7,471 nt of DNA from Pseudomonadota bacterium. Its GTDB lineage: Bacteria; Pseudomonadota; Gammaproteobacteria; Competibacterales; Competibacteraceae. A model generated the notes under the pieces. That model was not told the origin of the DNA, made no database searches, and saw nothing but the letters and a program-made list of their open reading frames with translations. The stretch is from contig JAGTSD010000078.1 of NCBI GenBank assembly GCA_018262135.1, forward strand, positions 1 to 7,471, read 5' to 3'. Both the position numbers and the translations under genes were made by a program. Below, piece after piece: positions 1 to 5,890 of the stretch (positions are counted from its first letter, which is position 1; each line of letters starts with the position of its first letter).

Positions 1-1431
1 CAGGGTCATGCCGGCGCCCAGTTCAGCCTCGGCGCCATGGTGGCTGCCGGCCGTGGGGTGGCCGCCAGCGAACGAGACGCAGTCAACTGGTATCGCAAGG
101 CGGCGGAACAGGGGCATGCCGAAGCACAGTACAACCTGGCCGTGCGCTTGCTAAGCGGACGGGGTACCCCCGCCAGCGCCGAAGAGGCAGCGCGCTGGTT
201 TCGCAAGTCCGCCGACCAGGGGTTGGCGCTGGCGCAGTTGAACTTGGGGCGGCTGTACGCTGAGGGGCAGGGCGTCGCCCATAGCGACACGGAGGCACTC
301 AAGTGGTATCGCCTGGCCGTCGTGCAGGGCGACCCCTTGGCGCAGTATTATCTGGGGCGGATGTTCGCCGACGGACACGGCGTGGCGCGAGACGAACGCG
401 AGGCCCTGCAATGGTTTCGCCGCGCGGCCGAACAGAATCTGCCGTTGGCGCAACTGGAGTTGGCCAAAGGCTATCTGAACGGTCGCGGGGTAGTGGCGGA
501 CGAGGTCAAGGCGATGCAACTGCTGGAGCGAGCGGCGGCGGGCGGCCATCCCGAGGCGCAGTTTTTGCTAGCGGAACGTTCCTTCGCCGGTCGTGGTACG
601 CCGCGTAACAACCAGGCCGGGCTGAACTGGTTGCGCAAGGCAGCGGAACAGGGTCACGTCGAAGCCTCCTACCGATTGGCGGAACTGTACGCCGCCGGCG
701 AGAGCGTAGGGCGTGATGACGGCCTGGCGGCGGAATGGTTTCGCAAGGCGGCGGAGCAGGGCCATGCCGCCAGCCAGTTTCGGTTGGGGACGTTCTATGC
801 CGGAGGGATTGGCATGACCCAGGATGACCGGCAAGCGCTGAAGTGGTTCCGCGAAGCCGCCCAACAGGGTGATGCGGCGGCGGAGTTCAATCTCGGGGTA
901 CTGTACGCCACCGGTCGAGGGACGCCGCGTGACGAGGCGCAGGCCGTGGTTTGGTATCGCAAGGCGGCGGAAAAAAATCTGCCTCTGGCGCAGTTGAATC
1001 TGGGCCTGATGTACGCGGAGGGGCGAGGCGGCTTGCCGCGCGACCCGGCGCAGGCTTTGACCTGGTATCGCAAGGCGGCCGAACACAATCTGCCGCTGGC
1101 CCGGTTGGTGCTGGGTCTGGCCCATGTGACCGGGCGTGGCGTAGCCCGGGATGACCGCCAGGGACTCCGTGAGTTCGAGCAGGCCGCCGATAGCGGTCTG
1201 GCGCTCGCCCAGTACGGACTGGGGATGCTGTACGGTACTGGCCAGGGGGTGAAACGGGATCTGATCAAGGCCTATCTGTGGTTGAACCTGGCGGTGTCCG
1301 GTGGCTACGTGGGCGCAACCCAGCCGCTGGACGCCATCGCCAGTCAGATGAACGAGGCTGATCTGACGCGCGCCCGGCAACTGGCGCGCGACTGGCAGGC
1401 GAGCGGTTCCCGGGCATCGAGGCCCAATTAG
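1..1431 (+). CDS. Sel1-like repeat (TPR-type) protein, N-terminus cut by window edge
   Basis: The frame is open from base 1 and stops at TAG 1429-1431, giving 476 visible residues. The ATG at 37 lies in mid-repeat and is not a credible start: the twelve codons before it (QGHAGAQ...) already match the repeat consensus, so the true start is upstream. The visible part is twelve Sel1 repeats of 36 residues (one of 37), each close to A.AQ..LG.LYA.GRGV..D...AL.WYRKAAEQGH, followed by a roughly 40-residue polar tail ending SRASRPN. Sel1 repeats fold as paired helices in a solenoid and in bacteria usually serve as protein-binding scaffolds, often in the periplasm or in signalling and secretion. No catalytic domain is visible, and any signal peptide would be outside the window. 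The specific role is unknown. The gene is convergent with the membrane-protein gene at 1648-2691. The family call is very secure; the partner is not known. Confidence 0.93.
   Translation, partial: QGHAGAQFSLGAMVAAGRGVAASERDAVNWYRKAAEQGHAEAQYNLAVRLLSGRGTPASAEEAARWFRKSADQGLALAQLNLGRLYAEGQGVAHSDTEALKWYRLAVVQGDPLAQYYLGRMFADGHGVARDEREALQWFRRAAEQNLPLAQLELAKGYLNGRGVVADEVKAMQLLERAAAGGHPEAQFLLAERSFAGRGTPRNNQAGLNWLRKAAEQGHVEASYRLAELYAAGESVGRDDGLAAEWFRKAAEQGHAASQFRLGTFYAGGIGMTQDDRQALKWFREAAQQGDAAAEFNLGVLYATGRGTPRDEAQAVVWYRKAAEKNLPLAQLNLGLMYAEGRGGLPRDPAQALTWYRKAAEHNLPLARLVLGLAHVTGRGVARDDRQGLREFEQAADSGLALAQYGLGMLYGTGQGVKRDLIKAYLWLNLAVSGGYVGATQPLDAIASQMNEADLTRARQLARDWQASGSRASRPN
10..1308 (+). repeat. Twelve tandem Sel1-repeat coding units (about 108 bp each)
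   Basis: The coding sequence is built of 108-bp units, one per Sel1 repeat. Unit ten (about 982-1092) is 111 bp because of one extra codon in the EGRGGLPRD stretch. Some segments stay nearly identical at DNA level: TGGTATCGCAAGGCGGCGGAA-type runs begin at 88 and 952, and a close copy begins at 1063. The units are otherwise well diverged, so this is an old expansion rather than a fresh microsatellite-like one. Units 3, 4, 9, 10 and 11 share an ALAQ/PLAQ/PLAR start and several end in NL rather than GH, suggesting duplication of repeat blocks. Confidence 0.85.
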
Positions 1432-1483
1432 ACGGAAAGATCGGCATGGGCGGCGCGGCGAGCCAAATCATGCAGCGGGGCAG

Positions 1484-1650
1484 TTATACTAATTCCTGGC
1501 AGATTTTGACTTTTAACAGGTACGCTTCGATGAAGTCGTAGTCGTAGGATGCGGTGAGCGTGCGAACCGCATCGGTCGCGATGGATGCGGTTCCTTCGTC
1601 ACCGCATCCTACTCACTTATTCCAATAAAACCTGTTGGGAACTGGTATTA
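1484..1650. mobile_element. Possible MITE-like element with imperfect terminal inverted repeats
   Basis: Three nested inverted-repeat pairs share one centre. The outermost is TTATACTAATTCC (1484-1496) against GGAACTGGTATTA (1638-1650), matching at 10 of 13 positions. Next is AACAGGT (1515-1521) against ACCTGTT (1630-1636), perfect over 7 bp. Inside them lies the palindrome at 1544-1612. The dinucleotide TA occurs at 1487-1488 and 1646-1647, which would fit a TA target duplication as made by IS630/Tc1-type transposases, but this is only a possibility. No transposase is encoded. The right end reaches the TAA stop of the minus-strand gene (1648-1650). Calling it mobile is an inference from symmetry; it could instead be a fixed intergenic structure. 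Confidence 0.4.
1544..1612. repeat. REP-like two-tier palindrome between convergent genes
   Basis: The outer arms GTAGGATGCGGTGA (1544-1557) and TCACCGCATCCTAC (1599-1612) are perfect 14-bp complements. Inner arms GAACCGCATC (1564-1573) and GATGCGGTTC (1584-1593) are perfect 10-bp complements around a 10-nt loop containing the palindrome TCGCGA (1576-1581). A small asymmetric bulge (1558-1563 and 1594-1598) separates the two stems. The motif GGATGCGGT recurs in both arms, so each half is itself an inverted pair. Elements of this general form are common intergenic repeats in proteobacteria. Transcribed from either side it would form a long stem and could act as a bidirectional terminator or mRNA-protecting structure, although no T-run follows it on either strand. 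Confidence 0.85.
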
Positions 1651-2691
1651 GCTGGCGGATTTCCGCAGGATGCCGGCATTCCCGCGCCGCCGCTCTTCCA
1701 ACCAGAAGGTCAGCGCCAGCGCCCCGCCGCCGGCAATCAGCAGGCTCAGCAGCAGGCCCAGATGCTCGGCCAGATGGGCGAAGAACAGGGTGTAGATCTG
1801 AATGACCAGGAAGGTCGCACCATAGCCGGTCAGCATCCGCATCGCCCGGTGCGCGCCCAGCCCGACCAGTGCGACGTTCGATCCCGCCCACAGCCCGTTG
1901 AACAGCACCAGTTCAGCAACTCCAGCCTGATACCACCAATCGCTGGCCCGGTCGAAATTGCCGAACAGCGACAACAGCCACAGCGCCATTTCCGCGAAGA
2001 ACAGCCCCCCGGACAACCAGACCTTGAAAAATCCCCGGTAGGATGCCAGCGGCCCGGCCTCGCTCTGCTGATGAATGACCGCGACGGCGATCATCGCTGT
2101 CGCCGCCATCAGAAACCGCAGCGGGTAATTCATCCCGAACCAGTAGGCACCCCAGCCGGAGGCATAGCCGGTGAAGCCGCCGAACCAGCCGAAGAACACC
2201 GCCGCGCTCAGAACCAGCAATAGCACGTTGCGCAGGGCGTAGCTCAGGCCGAGCAGCAGGAGCAGATCGATCAGCAGTAGAGCCGGCCAGTTGCCGGAGC
2301 CGGTGGCGTAGATTGCGCCGAGGGTGAAGGTTAGGCCGATCAGCAGCAGGCCGCCCAGCAGTTCCAGGCTCAGGCCGGTCCAGACCAGGGCAGGGCGGGT
2401 GCGTTTGAGCCATTGCCCCCCGCCGAAGCTGGCAAACATAGCGACGCCCAGGATCACCGCCAGCTTGGGCAGAGTGAATTCGAACAGGGTGCGGCCCAGA
2501 ATCGTCAGGCCGGCCATGGCGCTGACCGCGCCGAAGATCAGGAACCACCGCCCCAGCGAGCGCCAGTCCCACCCCTCGGTGGGATAGCGTTCGCGCAACT
2601 GTTGGTAGGTCGCTGGCTCCAGCAAACCCTCGCGCAGCAGTTCGTCCAACTCCCGGCGGACGCGGCGAATGCGGGATTGTGGATTGATCAT
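1648..2691 (-). CDS. DUF2157/DUF4401-like multi-spanning membrane protein (second of tandem pair)
   Basis: This 347-residue protein has a soluble, charged N-terminal helix region (residues 1-45, MINPQSRIRRVRRELDELL then EGLLEPATYQQLRERYP) of the kind that opens DUF2157 proteins. About nine to ten hydrophobic segments follow, near residues 48-68, 76-96, 103-125, 135-150, 153-172, 190-207, 222-243, 257-277, 290-307 and 309-331. It ends in a short basic tail. The start ATG (2689-2691) overlaps the stop of the upstream gene as ATGA, and GGAG lies 5 nt before it, so the start is well supported. Several segments align with the upstream gene: GAYWFGMNYP with GAYFANIQDP, ALWLLSLFG with SLWFLTLFG, and YTLFFAHLAEHLGL with YTRFFEHFWDRLAL. 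The family is a predicted inner-membrane protein with no established biochemical role. No catalytic or metal-binding motif is evident. The stop falls at the edge of the inverted-repeat element. Confidence 0.87.
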   Translation of the reverse strand: MINPQSRIRRVRRELDELLREGLLEPATYQQLRERYPTEGWDWRSLGRWFLIFGAVSAMAGLTILGRTLFEFTLPKLAVILGVAMFASFGGGQWLKRTRPALVWTGLSLELLGGLLLIGLTFTLGAIYATGSGNWPALLLIDLLLLLGLSYALRNVLLLVLSAAVFFGWFGGFTGYASGWGAYWFGMNYPLRFLMAATAMIAVAVIHQQSEAGPLASYRGFFKVWLSGGLFFAEMALWLLSLFGNFDRASDWWYQAGVAELVLFNGLWAGSNVALVGLGAHRAMRMLTGYGATFLVIQIYTLFFAHLAEHLGLLLSLLIAGGGALALTFWLEERRRGNAGILRKSAS

Positions 2692-2700
2692 CGCTGCTCC
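2688..2700 (-). promoter_or_regulatory. ATGA stop-start overlap with Shine-Dalgarno GGAG (translational coupling)
   Basis: On the minus strand the upstream gene ends in TGA (2690-2688) and the next begins with ATG (2691-2689), sharing ATGA. GGAG (CTCC at 2697-2700 on the plus strand) sits 5 nt before the ATG. This arrangement usually allows ribosomes finishing the first gene to restart on the second. It argues that the two membrane proteins are made in linked amounts. Confidence 0.75.
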
Positions 2701-3668
2701 GCATGAGTTTGACGTTCAAAAATGTAGCCGAAGGCCATTGCCAGCGCGCCGGCAACCAGGAAAAACACGCCAAGCGCAAGCCGGTCCCAGAAGTGCTCGA
2801 AAAAGCGGGTATACAGGTCAATCGCCAGAAACACGATGCCGAAACCAGTGAAGCGGGCATCGCGCAGCCGGGCGCCGGCGATGATCTGGGCGATGCCGGC
2901 GGCGGTGAAGGCCAGTATCCAGTCCAGTGGCCTCCCGAACAGGGTCAGGAACCACAGCGACAGATTCAGGTACAGCAGCCCGAAGATCAGGTACAGCCCC
3001 CCGAACCCGGCGCAACGCCGCAAGGGTCCGGTTTCCAGCCGCCGTTCGTGCCAGAGACCGAACAGGATCGCCACCAGTGCCGTTAACGCCATCAGCTTTG
3101 GGTCCTGGATGTTGGCGAAATAGGCGCCCCTTCCGCCGTAGGCGTGCCATGCGCCCAGGCCGTGGAAGAAGAGCAGCAGCGCCAGCAGCAGGGGCCAGCG
3201 CAGGCGATAGCGGTAGGCGGTCAGCGCGCCGAGGATGCCGGTCAGCAGCATGATCGTGGGAATGATCCGGCCCATGGCGTCGTCACCATTAAGGGCGATG
3301 TGCAGCAGCACGAAAGTTCCAAACGCTGCCGCCAGGCTGGCGGTGATCATCGCTGAACCGGTGAAGGGGTGGCGCTGGCGAGGGTCGGTGGCCCATTGCA
3401 CTCCGAACCACCACAGTCCTACCCCGACTCCGCCGAGCAGCAACGCGGCCAGCAAGGCGGATTCCGCCATCATGGCGATGAAAACCAGCACCGCCAGACC
3501 AAGCTGGAAGATGGCGAACAGGCCGAGCCATTTGAGCAGCGCCGCCAGAAATCGGCCGTGCGTTGCATAGCGGGCGAGCAGGAGGTCCAGCAGTGGCCGA
3601 TTGATCAAGCCCTGCTGATGCCAGTCGGTGACCTCGCGGGTCAACAGTTCGCGGGTGGTGGGGAGCAT
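2688..3668 (-). CDS. DUF2157/DUF4401-like multi-spanning membrane protein (first of tandem pair)
   Basis: This 326-residue protein starts MLPTTRELLTREVTDWHQQG. The frame stays open upstream to 4010, but that extension is low-complexity, Gly/Arg-rich and antisense-like and would overlap the ZIP-like gene, so the ATG at 3668 is preferred. It has only a weak GGAAT-type ribosome binding site. Residues 1-40 form a soluble amphipathic N-terminus (LTREVTDWHQQGLINRPLLD) typical of DUF2157. About nine to ten hydrophobic segments follow, near residues 43-66, 69-90, 105-125, 134-151, 158-173, 190-206, 220-241, 250-265, 272-288 and 297-316. The tail is charged (ERQTHAEQR). A conserved C-terminal block, LYTRFFEHFWDRL, recurs in the downstream paralogue. 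Function is unknown: in other genomes such proteins are annotated only as predicted membrane proteins, often with a GDYXXLXY-domain partner, which is not seen here. Confidence 0.87.
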   Translation of the reverse strand: MLPTTRELLTREVTDWHQQGLINRPLLDLLLARYATHGRFLAALLKWLGLFAIFQLGLAVLVFIAMMAESALLAALLLGGVGVGLWWFGVQWATDPRQRHPFTGSAMITASLAAAFGTFVLLHIALNGDDAMGRIIPTIMLLTGILGALTAYRYRLRWPLLLALLLFFHGLGAWHAYGGRGAYFANIQDPKLMALTALVAILFGLWHERRLETGPLRRCAGFGGLYLIFGLLYLNLSLWFLTLFGRPLDWILAFTAAGIAQIIAGARLRDARFTGFGIVFLAIDLYTRFFEHFWDRLALGVFFLVAGALAMAFGYIFERQTHAEQR

Positions 3669-3691
3669 GGTTCGGATTCCAGTTTTTCCCG

Positions 3692-3720
3692 GTGTTATCG
3701 GGTTCTCATGAGGGCGCCAA
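3692..3720 (-). promoter_or_regulatory. Weak promoter candidate in the gap before the DUF2157-like pair
   Basis: The 113-nt gap 3669-3781 separates the ZIP-like gene from the membrane-protein pair. Reading the minus strand, TTGGCG (3720-3715) and TAACAC (3697-3692) are 17 nt apart, matching the sigma-70 boxes at only 4 of 6 and 3 of 6 positions. The spacer holds the 8-bp palindrome CTCATGAG (3705-3712), adjoining GGCGCC (3713-3718), which could be an operator-like site. A short 4-bp stem CCCG/CGGG lies just downstream but no convincing terminator is seen. The pair may simply be read through from upstream. Confidence 0.2.
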
Positions 3721-3781
3721 AACTCATCAGCACGAGCGCCACAGCCCTGGTGGGTGCGCACAGTGGGCCCAGCGTCAGCTG

Positions 3782-5113
3782 CTACACGAAGGTAAGCAGG
3801 AAGGCGGCGAGGAAGCCGGCAATGGTGGCCAGCCCAACCGCCGGCCCACCATCCTCGTAGGCCTCGGGCATCATCACCGACGACACCATCGCCAGGATGC
3901 CGCCGCCGGCGATGGCACCGACCAGGGTGAGCAACGTCGGTGGCGCGTCGGCGAGAAATACATTGCCTAGCCCCGCCGCCAGCGCGCCGGCCAGCACCAG
4001 TAGTCCCCACAGGGTGAAAATGCGTTTCGTGCTGAAACCGGCCTGCTTCATGCTCACCGCGCTGCCGATAGCTTCCGGCAGGTTGGACAGGAACACCGCC
4101 GCCAGAAAGGTGAACCGGAACGCTTCGAGCGAGACGAAACTGGAGCCGATGACCACCGACTCCGGAATCCCGTCGAGCAGTGCGCCGAGAAACAACGCCA
4201 GCGGCGCGCCGGTTGCCGCCTGTTTTGCCATCAGCGCGGTTTCTTCCTGGCGACTGAGGCGCTGAATGTTGGCCAGCGCCAGCCTTTGCCAGTCCGCCGT
4301 GTCAGCCTGTTCGCGCAGGGCGGCGACGTTTTGCAGAATCCGCCGCGAGTTCAGGGCCTCAACCGCCTGCCGCAAACGGGGCGAGCAGTCGAGCAGTTCG
4401 TCGAAATGTTCCCTGGCGATTTTGAGCAGTTCGACCTCGGTAAGGGCGGTCACGGTGGCGGTTCGCGGTTCGCCAGTCAGCAGGGCCATTTCGCCGAACG
4501 ACTGGCCCTCGGCCAGCCGGGCGAGCAGGGCGGGTTCGGCATCGTCGGTTTGGTGGTTGGCGGATATGGCGACCTGGCCGGCGACGATCAAATATAGAGC
4601 ATCGCCAGCCTCGCCCTGGCGGAAGATGGAGTCGCCGGCGGCGAAATGTACTGGCTGAACGCACAGCAGCACATCTTCCATTTCCTCGGGCGGCAATGAT
4701 CGCAACAGTTCCACCTGCGCCAGGCGGGCCAGCAGGGCCGCCGACTGCTCCCGCTTCTGGCGCAACAGGTAGAGTTTGGTGAGCGCGGGGTGGCGCAGGG
4801 CGGCGCCATACCGTTCCAGTCGGCGGTCGCCCAGGTAGTACAGCACCCCGCCCAGCACGAAGCCCGACGCCACCCACGCCCAACTGGCGAGGCCGCTCAG
4901 GCGATCTTCCGTCATCAAGCGCTCCGCACCCTCGAACGCCAGTTCCAGCGCCAGCGCCTGGATCAGGGCCCCAGTGCCGAACGCCATGACGATGGCGTTG
5001 GTTCGTTGCGACGGCTTGCCGTACAGGCCGATGATGACCCCGACCAGCAGCGACAGCATGGCCAACGTGGCCAGCAGTACGGCGCCAAGAGTTCGGTAGG
5101 GGTCGAGCGGCAT
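3782..5113 (-). CDS. ZIP-fold membrane protein with central cyclic-nucleotide-binding domain
   Basis: A 443-residue protein. Eight hydrophobic segments match the ZIP layout: about residues 8-29, 36-60, 75-95, then 304-325, 331-353, 364-384, 392-413 and 424-442. AFGTGALIQALALELAFEG (44-62) resembles ZIP helix 2, and MPEAYEDGGPAVGLAT with a hydrophobic end resembles ZIP helices 7-8. Between helices 3 and 4, where ZIP proteins have a variable cytoplasmic loop, is a cNMP-binding domain (about 133-255) with phosphate-binding cassette FGEMALLTGEPRTATV (206-221), Glu208 and Arg217 intact. A helical linker (255-300) follows. The ZIP metal motifs HNxPEG are altered to DGIPES (Asp314, Glu318) and SNLPEA (Ser343, Glu347), 29 residues apart. 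The start at 5113 is 11 nt after the TrhA stop; upstream in-frame sequence overlaps TrhA and is rejected. The Shine-Dalgarno is weak, so coupling is likely. Metal transport gated by cAMP or cGMP is an inference. Confidence 0.88.
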   Translation of the reverse strand: MPLDPYRTLGAVLLATLAMLSLLVGVIIGLYGKPSQRTNAIVMAFGTGALIQALALELAFEGAERLMTEDRLSGLASWAWVASGFVLGGVLYYLGDRRLERYGAALRHPALTKLYLLRQKREQSAALLARLAQVELLRSLPPEEMEDVLLCVQPVHFAAGDSIFRQGEAGDALYLIVAGQVAISANHQTDDAEPALLARLAEGQSFGEMALLTGEPRTATVTALTEVELLKIAREHFDELLDCSPRLRQAVEALNSRRILQNVAALREQADTADWQRLALANIQRLSRQEETALMAKQAATGAPLALFLGALLDGIPESVVIGSSFVSLEAFRFTFLAAVFLSNLPEAIGSAVSMKQAGFSTKRIFTLWGLLVLAGALAAGLGNVFLADAPPTLLTLVGAIAGGGILAMVSSVMMPEAYEDGGPAVGLATIAGFLAAFLLTFV

Positions 5114-5124
5114 GAATAGGAAAA

Positions 5125-5796
5125 CTAACCCGGTACGGGCTCGGCCAGCGGGATGACGTAGAACAGGATGGCGAAGAAATGGAGAACGCTGCCGGCCAAA
5201 ACGAAGACATGCCAGATCGCGTGGTGATAGGGCAGGCGCTTCCAGACATAGAAAACGACGCCGAGCGTGTAGGCCAGACCGCCCAGCAGCAGCAGCCACA
5301 GGCCACCCGGCGCGACGCTGTTCAGCATGGGCTGGGCGGCGGCCACCACCGCCCAGCCCATGCCGATATACAGCGCCACCGAGACCACGGTCGAGCGCCG
5401 CCCGCGCACGATGCGCAGCACGATCCCGACCAGCGCCAGCCCCCAGATGATGCCGAACAGCGACCAGCCCCACGGACCGCGCAGGTTCACCAGCAGGAAC
5501 GGGGTGTAGGTGCCGGCGATCAGGATGAAAATCGCCGAATGATCGAGCGTCCGCAGCACCGCCTTGACGCGCGGCAGGGGGATGCTGTGGTACAGGGTCG
5601 AAGTGGTGTAGAGCAGGATCAGCGCCGCGCCGAAGATGCTGCATCCGACGATATGCCAGGCGTCGCCGTGCAAGCTGGCGAAAGCGGTCAGTACGCCCAG
5701 GCCGGCGATGCCCAATACGACGCCAACGCCATGAATGACGCTGTTGGCAATTTCCTCGCCCAACGTGTAGCGTGGTGGGTGATGTTCGGTGGTCAT
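5125..5796 (-). CDS. trhA: TrhA/hemolysin III family (PAQR) membrane protein
   Basis: A 223-residue protein of the usual length for the bacterial hemolysin-III/TrhA branch of the PAQR superfamily, seven-helix inner-membrane proteins with a buried metal site. The N-terminus reads YTLGEEIANSVIHGVGVVLG, the family signature. Motif A is SxxxH (Ser66 to His70, in STLYHS); motif B includes Asp85 and the LDHSAIFILIAGTYTP block (84-99); motif C is HxxxH (His192 to His196, in HHAIWHVFVLAGSVLHFF). All expected metal-site residues are present, so the protein looks intact. Bacterial members have been linked to membrane energetics and stress responses rather than to real haemolysis; some PAQRs are ceramidase-like hydrolases. 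The frame extends 38 codons upstream, but those residues are Arg-rich and lack family similarity; ATG 5796 has GGAGG 9 nt before it and is clearly the start. The ZIP-like gene follows after 11 nt, probably in the same transcript. Confidence 0.95.
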   Translation of the reverse strand: MTTEHHPPRYTLGEEIANSVIHGVGVVLGIAGLGVLTAFASLHGDAWHIVGCSIFGAALILLYTTSTLYHSIPLPRVKAVLRTLDHSAIFILIAGTYTPFLLVNLRGPWGWSLFGIIWGLALVGIVLRIVRGRRSTVVSVALYIGMGWAVVAAAQPMLNSVAPGGLWLLLLGGLAYTLGVVFYVWKRLPYHHAIWHVFVLAGSVLHFFAILFYVIPLAEPVPG

Positions 5797-5805
5797 GGGC
5801 GGGTT

Positions 5806-5810
5806 CCTCC
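5806..5810 (-). promoter_or_regulatory. Strong Shine-Dalgarno GGAGG for trhA
   Basis: CCTCC on the plus strand reads GGAGG(AA) on the minus strand, 9 nt before the ATG at 5796. It decides the start against the longer in-frame alternative at 5910, which would run back across the candidate promoter and into the end of the ATPase gene. Confidence 0.8.
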
Positions 5811-5824
5811 ACGGCAGCGGCCAT

Positions 5825-5830
5825 AGTATA
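5825..5830 (-). promoter_or_regulatory. Candidate -10 box (TATACT) for trhA
   Basis: AGTATA on the plus strand reads TATACT on the minus strand, 5 of 6 to the sigma-70 -10 consensus, in an otherwise very GC-rich 94-nt gap between the ATPase gene and trhA. Transcription would start near 5817, leaving a leader of about 20 nt that contains the GGAGG site. The region 17 nt upstream has no good -35 box, and there is no TGn extension, so an activator or another sigma factor might be needed. No terminator for the ATPase gene is evident in the gap. Confidence 0.4.
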
Positions 5831-5890
5831 ACGGCGCGCGCCCGGCGAACGTGCGCTGTTCGTGGATTTGACCGACAGGCCCGGCGGATT

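Noticed and set aside
37..39. ATG at 37 as the start of the Sel1 protein
   Set aside because: The frame is open to base 1 and the codons before it continue the repeat consensus, so the gene begins outside the window.
568..1380. 270-codon open frame on the minus strand
   Set aside because: It is antisense to the Sel1 repeats and its apparent repeats (LRQRQI...LAIP) merely mirror them.
1525..1535. Small hairpin CTTC-GAT-GAAG and the GTCGTA doublet (1535-1546) beside the palindrome
   Set aside because: The stem is only 4 bp and the doublet only 6 bp; they may be part of the larger element but are not convincing features on their own.
1585..2223. 212-codon open frame on the plus strand starting in the palindrome
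   Set aside because: It starts inside the hairpin and runs antisense to the DUF2157-like gene. The translation is Gln/Pro-rich, typical of the complement of membrane-protein codons.
3764..3771. Palindrome TGGGCCCA near the end of the ZIP/cNMP gene, considered as a terminator or operator
   Set aside because: It is 8 bp with no loop and no T-run, and such short palindromes are common by chance in GC-rich DNA.
3669..4010. N-terminal extension of the first DUF2157-like protein to 440 residues
   Set aside because: The extra 114 codons overlap the ZIP-like gene and cross the intergenic gap; the typical DUF2157 N-terminus begins at the ATG at 3668.
5114..5824. N-terminal extension of the ZIP/cNMP protein to 680 residues
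   Set aside because: The extra 237 codons overlap the whole trhA gene in another frame and are Arg/His/Gly-rich with no family similarity; the ATG at 5113 precedes a normal ZIP helix 1.
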